Positions 13,591-23,010 of a DNA stretch of 64,000 bases are shown one piece after another (within the stretch, counting starts at the first letter, position 1; the number at the start of each line of letters is the position of its first letter). Origin of the DNA: Riptortus pedestris (lineage: Eukaryota; Arthropoda; Insecta; Hemiptera; Alydidae); contig CM032228.1 in the NCBI GenBank assembly GCA_019009955.1, positions 202,540,501-202,604,500 of the forward strand. Reading direction: 5' to 3'. Below the pieces are notes generated by a model that was given only the letters and a program-made list of their open reading frames with translations, did not search any database and was not told the origin of the DNA. The translations under genes and the position numbers were made by a program.

Positions 13591-15428
13591 GCAACCTCTG
13601 TCTGTACATTGATTTTTTTCGCGAAATTTCACGATAACTTTTTGTTTCACATGTCATAGACACCAGCGATATTTCGTTTCCTATTGGTTTTTTGGCAAAT
13701 ATGGACATAACAAAAGTTGTTTATTTTGTTATTTAGAGTAATTTTTGTTATATACACTTTTTTCGTATACCGAATTATAAACGAGATACACGCTAAAACC
13801 TATAGCGTAAATGAACAATTTCATTTGGGACAAAAGACCCAACCGAAATAAATAAAACTCGGTAAATGTATTAGCACTAACGCTTTCATTGTAATAAGCC
13901 ATACCAACATTTCTAGGGAGGGCAGGAGTGGGGGTTATAAGGGAAGCCAGAAATTAAAAATAGCGATATTTCGTTTCCTATTGGTTTTTCGGCAAATATG
14001 AACATAACAAAAGTTGTTTATTTTGTTATTTAGAGTAACTTTTGTTATATATTCTTATTTCGTATAACAAAGTATAAACGAGATATTCACTAGAAACTAA
14101 ACCGGGAAGCAACAATTTTATTGGACACTAACGATTGAACCGAACTTAACAAAACTCGGTATGTCAATTAGCATTAATTCTTCCATGATTATAAGCTATA
14201 TTAAATTTTTAGGTTCAAACGGGAGTGGGAGTTATAAGGGAGGAAATATAACAATATGGAGGACAGTGAAGTCTTGCATAAAAAAATAATTTTATTATTA
14301 ACAAATCCACACCAACAATGGGTATAAATCCTGGGACGGGTAAATGGCATGGGAACAAATTCAGCATGGCATTGTTAAAATAATACATTATAAAAATTAA
14401 ACAATCAAAATGCTCTGATAGTTTAAATTTTTATGAGAAATAAATAACAAAGTTATTTTCTAATTAAAATAAATAACAAATGAGGATGGTAGAGGAGGAG
14501 ATTTATAACTTCCCTAATCAGAATCACACTTAGAACTATCATATAAGTCAAAAAACATAGCATCATTTGTCATAATATGCCTTTATTTAAAACAATTTAA
14601 TGAGTACTAATAAAATTGTTGACTCCCACTGTAGTTTTTATTATATAACTCATTTATACTTCGTTATACGACAAAAGTTACTTTAAATAACAAAATAAAC
14701 ACCTTCCGTTATTTGCATGTTTGCCAAAAAAACAATATGAAATGAATTTTTCATTATAGGTTTCCCTTATAACCCCACACTTGCTCTCTCCAAGAAAAGT
14801 TAATATTGGTTATTTTGATGCAGGAGTTATGTTAATTCACATACTTGAAATGTTCAGCCAAAACAGAGGTGACTCCTGCTATAGTTTTTAGCATATATGA
14901 CGTTTTTTCTTCCTTGTACAACAAAAGTTTATATAACAAAAGTTACTCAAAATAAACACCTTTTGTTAGGTGCATGTTTGCCAAAAACCCAATAGAATGC
15001 AAAATATCGCATTTTTATCATTTCAGGCTTTCCTTATAACCCCCCACTCCTGCTCGTTTCTAAAAATATTAATATAGCTTATAATCAAAGAGGCATTAAT
15101 ACTAACCCACGTACGGAGATTCATTGAGTTAGGTTTTGTTTTTTATGTCCTTAAAAATTGTTGATTCCCGCTATAATTTTTAGTGTGTATCTCATTTATA
15201 TTTTATACGACCAAAGTGTATGTAACAAATGTTGCTTTAAATATCAAAATAAACAACTTTTGTTATGGGCATTTTTGCTGAACAACCAATAGGAAACAAA
15301 ACCTTAAGGGAAATCAGATATTGAGGTTCTACTCATGACGGAATTTTCAAAATTTTTCTTCAAATGTCCATCGATCCTACCTAGTAGATGACGAAAATGA
15401 AGTCCGTTCAAAACTGTATATATAGATA

Positions 15429-15471
<43 letters not shown>

Positions 15472-18400
15472 CTGTTACCGCTCTAGCGGTCGTAATTTTT
15501 GTTTGTTCGTTACCAAACTCGATATTAAGTCGTTTTATGTAAAAAGAAAGATCAAGTTCATTAACGGCTGAAATCGGACTAGTGGGAGGGGGGGGTTTAG
15601 AGGGAAGGATTTTCGAAAATTCGAAATATCTCCGTTACTATACGTCGATCGAAAAATTGTACAGAATCCATCTTATTGCAAATTAAATTTACTATAAATA
15701 TTGTTATATACATTTATTCTCTATCTTACATATTAACCGAGATATTTGCATTTTTATTAAATCTGGGTGGCTAACGGACGGGTAACTTTCCCGCCAAAAG
15801 CTAGTTCGACCTTTTCCTTAACTGCTCGACTCTCATGAAATTTCTCTGTTGTAAAACTTCATGTGGGAAATCTGCTTAGTTTACGCAGCCCCTGCGTGAC
15901 GGACTTTTTTTAATTTCAGGCCTCCCTTATAATCCCCACTACTGTTGGTACTTAGAAATTTTAATATAGATTATAATAAGGGAGGTGTTAATACCAAATT
16001 ACATACGGACTTTTGTTGAGTTCCGTTGTCTTTTATGTCCTTTAAAATTGCTGACTCCCACTTTATTTTTTAGTGTATATCTCATTTAAACTTTGTTATA
16101 TGACAAAAGAGTATATTACAAAAATTACTCTAAATAACAAAATAAACAACTTTTGTCAAGTGCATATTTGCAGAAAAACCAATAGCAAACGAAATATCGC
16201 TACATATTTTTAATTTCAGGCCTCCCTTATAACCTCCACTCCTGTTTGTCTCAGAGAATAGTCTAATTTGGGTTAGTACTAATATACATACCAAGTTTCA
16301 TCAAATTCAGTTTAGTAGTTTGGGTGCGAAAAGGTAACAAACAAAGACAGACACCAAAACCACAAAGTGCAGATATTGTGTCTATGGCAAGTGAAAGGAA
16401 AAATTATTGTGAAATTTCGAGAATAAAATCAATGTACAGACAGAAGTTACAATTTTTTATATATATAGATTTAACAAATAAGATGGCTATGTTTTAAAAC
16501 AAAAAACAGTTTTTGTGGTGAGACCTTTATATTTTGAAGCCTTTGATATCAGTAAGCATACATTAAACACTAATAATATTTATTAAAAAAATGTTAAGAA
16601 ACTCACATGAAATCCAAATTTAGCAGAACAGAAAATATTTCAATGCTGATGTTGTCAATATCAATGTCTTGAAGATCTCTAGAAATAAAAAAGAGTTATT
16701 AACTGTGCAAAGAATATTGAATTAACATATTGACGTAATTGAATTAAAACTGAATCCTCTTTGGTTCCCATGAAAGAGAAGGTCATGTGGTATGGAAATA
16801 ACACTAACACTGGAGATTACATTGTACCAAAAATATTAATATGTCAATAAATCACTTTGTATTGTTTTAATAAAAAACTTAGGCTTACTGAACAGTTTGC
16901 ATGTATAAAATGCAGTTTTGAAGATCAAACAAATTTTTAGGAGAAAAAGCGATTATGTACAATGTATAAGAAACGGACACTAGTAACATACACAATATCA
17001 AGGTTTGTTATTTTAAGTTAAGTTTAAAGAACTAGTGAAAGCCTTTTTAAGCACAACTATTTTTCAATTACAATAAATATGTAAACCGTCTGCATAACAG
17101 ACTAGGGAATAGCAAGGCGCATGAGAAAATAATAAATTAAAAAGGAAATATCTGCTGATGGTGTCATCAGCACAGTGGATGTTCTCCAGATGCATCTCAT
17201 TCAATGTTGAAAACTTTGGGTTCAAATCCTTAACTGCTTATTAGCACACAAAGTAAAGTGAAACTTAGCACTTTAGCATTTTTTTGTGTGATCTATTTCC
17301 CAAGTCCCCACTAGCAGCTAGTTACCTGGGTAACATCGATTTTTAATATAAAGAACCCAGGTTCAAGTCTCTGTTCAAGCGCCTGCTAAGTACAGAAAGG
17401 AAGAGAAAAAGAACAAGGAAGTCTTTTTAAAAATCATTTTTATTTCAAAATTACAATGAATATATAACAGACATCATAACAGTCTAAATGTACTAGTGGA
17501 ATGAAAAAGTGTGAGAAAATAAGGCATTATAAAGGAAATATTTGCCGATGATGTTGTCGGCTTTGTGGAAGTTTCCAGACAACACTAGACAAGGACTCTT
17601 TTAGTTGCCTGTCCTTATTTTTTTGTCATAAGTAGACACATACTTTAATATAAAATTCGTTAATTATTTGCAATTCATAATTAATCATAATTAAAGTTAC
17701 CCTGAAAGTGGAATATATAATATTTTCCACTATCAACTAATATATGTAAATATCAATAATTTATCAGATTAAATGTAGGAATCGGCATTTGATGCCAGAG
17801 AAACAAGAGAGGATCACATCCAAGGTAAGATGGAGGGAGCTTGTGCCTAGGACTCAATGGTGTTTAGAGTGCTACGAACCGGTGGCACAAGACAAAATTA
17901 ATCTTAACTTTAAGGAAATTATCTTAAGAGGGAGTGCCATTAAGTATAAGCAATAACACTCCTAATGAGTGTGACAAATCTATTTTGGCATCAATTTGAA
18001 TTTTATTCCCAACAAATGATTAGTACTAAACTTTTCCTCTCTACTCAGATAAATGAGAAGAGCTACAGACCTTCAAAAGTAACGTAGTCAAAAGGAAATT
18101 GGGTTGCACTGTTAGTATATGGGCAAGAATACAGTGGAGGAAAAGAAAACTAAAAGATAAAATAAAGAGAGATAGGGAGATTATCAGTATCAAACAATTA
18201 ATTAAATCTTGAATACATGCAAAAGAACAGGAAAATCATAATATTACATTTTAGTAATAAAAAAACTTCATTAAAAATAGAGACCTATTTCAAAAAAACA
18301 ATTATAATAAAATTAAACTTACAAAGATTTCAAATGTGTTAAAGGTGCAAACAAAGTCTGTCCAATAGTCAGAAGCTTATTGCCTCCAAGATTTCTAAAA

Positions 18401-20733
18401 TAAATATATTACAAAAAATTAACCAAATATATTGACACCCATGAATAAAATTGGATTAAAGGAGATAGATGTTGAGGAGATAAAAAGTCAATGAATAATA
18501 GTATTAATATGCCTATTTGCACTTAAAATTGTTATAACAATCAATGCATCACTGGTTTCAGCTGCCCCAAGCCTCAATTCATGAGAGATTACTAATACTT
18601 AGGATTAAGCATTGATCATACCTCTAGTAGAATATGTGTGTTTGGCTCACGAGTATACTTACAATTTTTTCAAATTTGTTGTAAAGCTAAAAATATCATC
18701 ATTTAGGTACTCAAGATCATTGTTTCTAAGGTTCCTGTAAAATGAAATAATAAAAAAAAATCAATGATCGACAAAACATTACATAGGAAAACTCCTTACT
18801 TTAAACTTACAATTCTTCTAAATGATGCTGAACAATAAATGCAGAGGGGTGAATCACCTTAATCTTATTCCAACCAATGCTTCTAACAAAAAAAATAATT
18901 AAAATTTTAAATATTTTCTTTACCAAAATAAAAATGCATTTTAAGGAAACTTACAAGTCTCTTAGAGCTGGTAAATTAAAAAACATTTTTTCTGTAATCC
19001 CTTCAATCTCATTCCAGTCAAGGTCCCTACAAAATAATTAATAGTCTATAATTAAAAAAAAAAAAAAACATAGCAAATAAGGCAGAATACTTACAATATA
19101 GATAGATATGGGAGGACTGGGAAGTTCTTGTTATTCAATGAAAGTTTGTTGTTCGAGAGATCACTAAAAAAAGAATATAATGAATAGTTGAGAATATTTA
19201 ATACTTATTTCAACTACAAATGTATACTTCTCCAAATATATATATATGATCCTACAGCCATGCTAAGCTTTTCAAGTCCCAATTTTCAAAGTGCAGTTCA
19301 GACAATATATTTTTGTGGATGAAGAGCCATGCCAATTTCTCCAAGCCATAAAAGACTTCTTCAGGTATATTACTAAGTCTGTTTTCATATAAGAATCTGA
19401 GAGTCAACATGTTAATAATAAATAAACAATACAAGTGATATTTCATACATAATATGCTAGCTTATGATGATACTCAACAGCTTCTGAAGATTCCTTTGCC
19501 CATGAAAAATGGTTTTAGGAAGAATCGAAATATTATTATTTCCAAGATGGCTAGAAATAAAAATAAACGATCAACATATACTTCCCTCAAAAATGTGTAC
19601 TTGATTTTATTTTTTAGTTTGAACTTACATGAGATCTAAGCTGTACTTTTTGAAATCTGTTTCTCTTAATGATATATTATTATCTGCAAGAATTCTGAAA
19701 TAATAATAAATAATTAAAATAAAATTTGAAGTATTAGTCACGAATTATTTAATAGAGTACTTAAATTTTTTTCACCAAGAAGATGAAATTTTTAAAATAT
19801 TATAAATTATTATTATTACTTTTTTGCAGTTTCAGCACCTCAAAAACAAGTGCATGACAGGCAATTTGTTTATAGTCTCTACCAAAAATTTAATGTATTT
19901 CTAATTTGTGAATAAATCTATATCTTTTGGATAGCACATTTTTAAATTCCAACAAAAATAATCAGAAATAAAATACAGGAAGTAACATTATTCTAGCTTT
20001 ATTTTGCATTATTGAAATATATCTCTATTTTTAAAAATAACTTTCTATAAAATATAGTATGGCAAAAAGAACAAGCCAGAAAAAAATTACTCTCTGATTA
20101 CTCTTTGGTGTGAGGAAAAAAATGAACATACATTCTAGTAGTAAGTTTTGACAGAGCAGGAGGAACATAAGATAGTGAAAGTCCTGTACAAATAATAACA
20201 GTGTGTTCAGTGCATATACAATCCTTTGGGACTTCATCTAAAACTGATATCAGATATTTTTAGGAATGAAGTTGTGGTTTATACATCTTCAGAAACAGCA
20301 CAGCTAATACTTAATTACCACATGTATCATTCGGAGGTTTATACTGAAGATTGTCAACTATTTCCCAAAATCCTCCATGCAAGTCAGCTGAAACAATTAT
20401 AAAAATGAGACACAAATGCTTCAGAACATTAATTCACAATGACAATTTGAATAATTTACCACAGTAAAGTGGGTCTTCATCTTCACCAGCAGGACAATCA
20501 GTATGACCATCACAAATATTTTTCTGCTTCACACATTTTTCATTATCTCCACAGGAAAAGTGTCCAACTGGACAACTCCCTGAATTCATAAGTATTACAT
20601 TCATAATATACTTGGAAAGCGCAAATATAATTTTGAAAATGTTACCTTGGCTTATGAAGAATATAATAGATGAAAGGACTGCAAGAGATGTTGCTAAAGG
20701 AATTATTATTATCACAGCCCGAGAGAGACACAT
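1922..20733 (-). CDS. RXFP/Lgr3-like: Relaxin-receptor-like LRR G-protein-coupled receptor (type C LGR)
   Basis: A plasma-membrane receptor for relaxin/insulin-like peptides, as inferred from its family. Exons joined in phase (5' to 3' on minus): 20646-20733 (ATG, hydrophobic signal segment), 20460-20579 (LDLa: six Cys, CDGHTDC and GEDE calcium motif), 20319-20387, 19820-19876 (LRRNT-like, boundaries less sure), 19629-19683, 19256-19396 (two LRRs), 19095-19163, 18955-19026, 18811-18882, 18663-18734, 18323-18394, 16607-16678 (mostly 72-nt phase-2 LRR exons), 13345-13412 (hinge YFKRFRYCTYVPHV), 11381-11542 (TM1), 9843-9982 (TM2-3), 9607-9757 (ERY, TM4), 7286-7415 (ECL2 NGFCFPL, TM5), 7012-7202 (TM5-6, CWMP), 1922-2044 (TM7, NPILY). 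About 641 codons are seen. The last exon either reads on to a stop at 1902 or splices to an unidentified tail exon. All splice sites are GT-AG. The C1/C2 (Lgr3 versus Lgr4) assignment is not resolved. Confidence 0.93.
2149..2440. repeat. (GA)n microsatellite, about 290 bp
   Basis: A long purine tract of GA dinucleotides with GGA and GGGA interruptions, preceded by an A-run at 2127-2144. It lies directly left of the LTR remnant and hAT element and seems to have replaced the outer end of that LTR. Open frames across it give only Arg-Glu or Ser-Leu low-complexity translations and are not genes. Confidence 0.97.
2522..5342 (-). mobile_element. Complete hAT DNA transposon with 8-bp target duplication
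   Basis: Terminal inverted repeats: the left end starts CAGTGTTGGGCAATTACTCG and the right end is its near-exact complement (TTACTTGAGTAATGCCCAACACTG region, 5319-5342). It is flanked by a perfect 8-bp direct repeat, CTTCCAGC, at 2514-2521 and 5343-5350, the hAT hallmark. Subterminal regions are dense in repeats of ATGAGTGA and TCACTCAT, likely transposase-binding sites. It encodes a BED/ZBED-type transposase on the minus strand. It inserted into an older LTR sequence and lies in the last visible intron of the LGR gene. Confidence 0.95.
2998..5036 (-). pseudogene. hAT transposase with BED zinc finger, one frameshift
   Basis: Two overlapping reading frames make up the transposase. The N-terminal part (5036 to about 4600) holds a BED-finger-like region with CMLC, FRSHLQRRH and an upstream low-complexity tail. 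The C-terminal part (about 4600 to 2998, over 520 aa) holds the RNase-H-like core (TCDIWSGRKRSFLGV, TDNASNFIKAF, HCESSNYIF, CTHTLSLCV) and ends in the hAT dimerisation signature (SSAPVERLFSYA). Sequence alignment of the two frames places a single-base frameshift near 4595-4605, in the run after MVP. Apart from this the protein looks complete, so the copy is young. Closest in style to ZBED-like hAT transposases. Confidence 0.9.
6006..6200 (+). repeat. tRNA-derived SINE-like copy (degenerate)
   Basis: Contains a diverged version of the SINE seen better at 32783 and 61850, including a degenerate B-box-like GCTCAATTTCC and the shared body motif CTGGCTAGAAAAGGATG. It sits in the last LGR intron, between 2044 and 7012. 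The rest of that intron (5835-6005 and 6201-7011) shows nothing recognisable. Confidence 0.5.
7827..8211 (-). pseudogene. Ty3/gypsy gag N-terminal fragment, frameshifted
   Basis: The ATG at 8211 opens a frame with a SAP-like segment (LKKELGILYLPTAGNKADL, HRRLVEEF) typical of arthropod gypsy Gag N-termini. It is followed, after a shift at about 8040-8070, by a helical repeat-rich segment (EASRANSKM, EASRADYERL, EEISRSNSEK). It stops at 7827 where similarity ends. It lies just inside an LTR and primer-binding site (8236-8836), so it is the start of an element whose remaining gag-pol is missing. It lies within the LGR intron between 7415 and 9607 and has no link to receptor function. Confidence 0.75.
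8236..8253 (-). other. Retroelement primer-binding site
   Basis: The minus strand reads TGGTGTCAGAAGTGGGA immediately after the LTR end. A TGG start complementary to a tRNA CCA tail fits a primer-binding site. The same TGGTGTCAG start recurs upstream of the gag fragment at 47.7-48.3 kb. The tRNA was not identified. Confidence 0.7.
8254..8836 (-). repeat. Ty3/gypsy LTR (583 bp) flanked by internal sequence on both sides
   Basis: On the minus strand it starts TGTTGCGAAAAC at 8836 and ends ACGTAACA at 8254 (TG...CA boundaries). A TATA box (TATAAAAGTGG, about 8670-8680) precedes a likely transcription start. A primer-binding site and gag follow it, and integrase C-terminal coding precedes it. 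A single LTR having pol on one side and gag on the other indicates a tandem arrangement or a recombination product. Confidence 0.85.
8837..8990 (-). pseudogene. Integrase C-terminal (GPY/F-type) fragment of a gypsy element
   Basis: The minus-strand translation reads YKVIKKLNDMVYRIQRY then KMKVVHLERLGD, the conserved end of Ty3/gypsy integrase. The frame runs directly into the LTR at 8836. Upstream pol is absent, cut off near the (GT)n tract at about 9019. Confidence 0.8.
9019..9062. repeat. (GT)n microsatellite
   Basis: A run of GT dinucleotides following a short AT run; it marks the truncation point of the gypsy pol fragment. Confidence 0.95.
10955..11125 (-). repeat. tRNA-derived SINE-like copy
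   Basis: Reads on the minus strand. It shares CTGGCTAGAAAAGG and GTGGTAACC with the copies at 32783, 48395 and 61850, and has a B-box-like TTCAATTCCC. It lies in an LGR intron. Confidence 0.65.
11906..12346 (+). mobile_element. 5' fragment of a mariner transposon
   Basis: Begins CGAGGGTCGTCCAGAAAATA directly after a TA dinucleotide (11904-11905), a mariner-type terminal repeat. An ATG at 12125 opens 74 codons of the transposase N-terminal helix-turn-helix (IHEHLISVYGEGVMSESMVR, RWVREFKAGRHSLEDE, RGRPS). A complete mariner transposase is about 340-350 aa; the catalytic domain is missing and a stop falls at 12346. No second terminal repeat was found. It differs from the mariner at 31.3 kb. Confidence 0.85.
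12347..13344. other. Intronic DNA, nothing recognised
   Basis: LGR intron between the hinge exon (13345-13412) and the TM1 exon (11381-11542). No coding or repeat family recognised except the mariner stub to its left. Confidence 0.5.
13535..16470. mobile_element. Inverted array of about 290-bp satellite units (foldback, Helitron-related)
   Basis: The ends are inverted copies: the left has (AT)n then TCTGTCTGTACATTGATT at about 13600, and the right has AATCAATGTACAGACAGA at about 16410-16430 followed by a short AT run. Units are marked by GGAGTGGGGGTTATAAGGGA. They run forward at about 13928 and 14222, then reverse at about 14767, 15032, 15923 and 16221. Spacing is 265-300 bp once the family A insertion (15303-15904) is removed. 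Each unit also carries CAATAGGAAACGAAATATCG-like and ACAAAAGTTGTTTATTTTG-like blocks. The centre (14280-14350) matches the sub-terminal part of the Helitron-like copies at 27.0-27.2 kb. No ORF. It fills the intron between exons 16607-16678 and 13345-13412. Confidence 0.75.
15303..15904 (+). mobile_element. Family A dispersed repeat, nested in satellite array
   Basis: Starts in the palindrome TTAAGGGAAATCAG, contains (AT)n at 15420-15467 and the motif ACCGCTCTAGCGGT at about 15477-15490, and ends in the hairpin CGCAGCCCCTGCG followed by TGACGGAC and a T-run. It interrupts one satellite unit, so it is younger than the array. About 78-90% alike by eye to the 55862 copy. Confidence 0.8.
16471..18322. 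other. Intronic DNA with a diverged local duplication
   Basis: Apart from the LGR exon at 16607-16678, the notable feature is a diverged direct duplication: about 17066-17230 and 17450-17610 share ACAGACT/ACAGTCT, GAGAAAATAA, AAGGAAATAT and GATG-GTC blocks about 385 bp apart. A tRNA-SINE-like AGGTTCAAGTC lies between them (about 17361). A richer-GC stretch at 17790-17890 is not recognised. Confidence 0.4.
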
Positions 20734-21095
20734 CTGAAGAAAAACAAATATGAAGAACCTTGTTTAAAAAAAACATGGTTTGTAGGAAATAGTAGCAGAG
20801 TATAATTTACTAACCTCTGCCTGCTAGTCAAAGAATTATTATATTTACCACCTCCAATACTTGAATATTCAAAAGAAAATTCATGAATATAAATTGACTG
20901 CCTGTGATTTTTGAATGCAACTTTTCAATGGAGTAGTATGATATATTGAGTCTGCTGTCCATATAGGGCAATCTTAAGAGAGGTAAAAAAAAATTGAAAC
21001 AACTCTGTTCCTGTTCGTTGGGTTGAAAAATATGAAAAGGTGTAATATTTAGATTTTCTCACATTAAATATACCTCATATCTTTATATATTTAAT

Positions 21096-21704
21096 TCTAC
21101 TGTACATGTGTATGTCACTGAACTCCTTCTAAACCGCTGGACCGATTTGAAAGAATTTTTCTGTACGCGTTTGGGTGACGGCCTGGATGGTTTAGATTCA
21201 CAAATCAGCCCAGCAGATGGAGCAGGAGTGGGGGTTGTAAGGGAGGCCTAAAATTAAAAATCGCGATATTCTGGTTCCTATTGGTTTTTTGGCAAATATG
21301 TACAGGATAAAAGATGTTTATTTTGTTATTTAGAGTAAAATTTGTCGTATAACAAAGTATAAACGAGATATACACTAAAAAAGTAATGTGGGAGCCAACA
21401 ATTTTATTAGGCACCAATGATTGAACCAAACTTAACAAAACTCTATATGTAAATTAGCATTAATTCTTCCATGTTTATAAGCTATATTAAATTTTTTAGG
21501 TTCGAACGGGAGTGGGGGTTATAAGGGAGGCCTGAATAAAAAATGTCCGATATTTCATTTTCTATTTGATTTTAGGCAAACGTGCACATAACAAAAGTTG
21601 TTTTTTGTGTTATTAAAAGTAGCTTTTGTTATAAACATAATATTATTAAATTTAATATCCTAATTGCTTGAAATATTATGCAGGACATCTGACGGGTCCG
21701 CTAG
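21096..21704 (+). mobile_element. Helitron-like non-autonomous element
   Basis: The left end is TCTACTGTACATGTGTATGT then CACTGAACTCCTTCTAAACC, a block common in arthropod Helitron-type repeats. The right end is GACGGGTCCGCTAG followed by T, matching the Helitron 3' CTRR rule (insertion between A and T). Inside are two satellite units in forward orientation (about 21225 and 21508, 283 bp apart), the same unit as at 13.5-16.5 kb. No replication/helicase ORF, so it would depend on a partner. Confidence 0.7.
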
Positions 21705-22785
21705 TTATATATAAATTCTGAATCACAAACAGGTAGAGAAAAATTTTAAGTTTGAATGAATTTTCCCTCAAACCTCTCCCCCCTCTTAAGTGATTTTTTT
21801 GATTGACAAGCTTTAAAACTAAAAATATTAAAAAATGCCTGTATTTTGAGTTTTCTGGATAATGGATTTTTTGTTCAAAAGGTTTTACATTAGAAGACTT
21901 TATATAAACATATACAAATTTGGAGAAATAATGCATCACTATGGTAATTGTGATTTTCCCCCAGGGGGAATTTGCTAAAAATAAAAATTAAATAGATAAC
22001 AACATAAAGTTTGTTTGAAATTTCATTTCAGATGTATAAGTGAGGTATGTAACAATTCCTTGCCTCGCTTGGCTTTACTTAAAATGGGTGATTAAAATAA
22101 TTAGTGAAATTATAACCACCTACATAAATAACTTTACATTTAATAAAATTATACCATTATACTTTAATTTTAAATCTCATATGTGGAATGCACAATGTTT
22201 AATATGATATATTTTAAAAAAATGAATGAAGAACAGTGCAGTGCTTGCCACTTGAATTGCAGATTTTCATGCATTGCATTATTTCAATGTTATTATACAT
22301 AAAAATATTATGTGTGGACGTTCTTTCACAATCTATAAGTGGACAATAGTCAAATACTTACGTAATATCCTCTAATGCAGTTAGAGATATGCTAAAATAA
22401 TATCCATAAAATACAAAATTATTTTAAGGATTGGCATTAAGAATATTAGATAATCTTTGCCTCTTAATAGAACAGTTGAATAGTGAGGTAGTCATTATTA
22501 CTCAGCAATAGTGATGTTGCCATGTTTCCTCAGAAAAATAACTATCATGGAAAGAAATTAGTTATACTTTTTTTTTTGTTTAATGATATTAAATTTTGTT
22601 TTCAAGTTTATAACCACTGTTCACTTTCACGTAGCATTAATTCATTCATCAAGAGGGAGATAAAGAAATTTGTCTTAATAGATGTTAAATACATTATAGA
22701 CCAATTTTTCATCCTATACGTGAAGGCCTTAGCACTATCAAAGGCTAGGGTGTCATTACAATCAGAAATAAAGAAAAAAAAAAAA

Positions 22786-22839
22786 AAGAGAGTATTAAAG
22801 TCAAATGATCGATTGATCATTTGACTTTAATAGTCTCTT
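22786..22839. repeat. Near-perfect 54-bp palindrome
   Basis: Arms of about 25 bp (TATTAAAGTCAAATGATC core, one mismatch) around a 4-base GATT loop. It directly precedes a second foldback at 22851-23010, suggesting terminal repeats of a MITE or a nested insertion. Confidence 0.85.
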
Positions 22840-22850
22840 CTTACGATTGT

Positions 22851-23010
22851 ATTATGAGGAGTTTGGCTATCTGCACCAGCAGTTTGATTTTTTACTGATT
22901 AGCAAATTTTTAATGCAAATGTGTCTATCTTCGTCAGACAGTGTTTTTAATTTGATTAGTTACCAGTAAAAAATCAAACTGCTGTAGCAGGTAGCCAAAC
23001 TCCTCATAAT
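22851..23010. repeat. Foldback repeat (MITE-like), 47-bp arms
   Basis: Arm 22851-22897 begins ATTATGAGGAGTTTGGCTA; arm 22964-23010 is its near-exact complement ending TAGCCAAACTCCTCATAAT. The loop is about 66 bp. No target duplication could be fixed with confidence. Confidence 0.85.

Noticed and set aside
17790..17890. GC-richer block in an LGR intron
   Set aside because: Looked like a possible processed pseudogene or extra exon, but no frame matches a known family and no splice pair fits the receptor.
21205..21939. Minus-strand frames of 77-87 codons
   Set aside because: Fall in satellite units and AT-rich flank of the Helitron-like element; no family resemblance.
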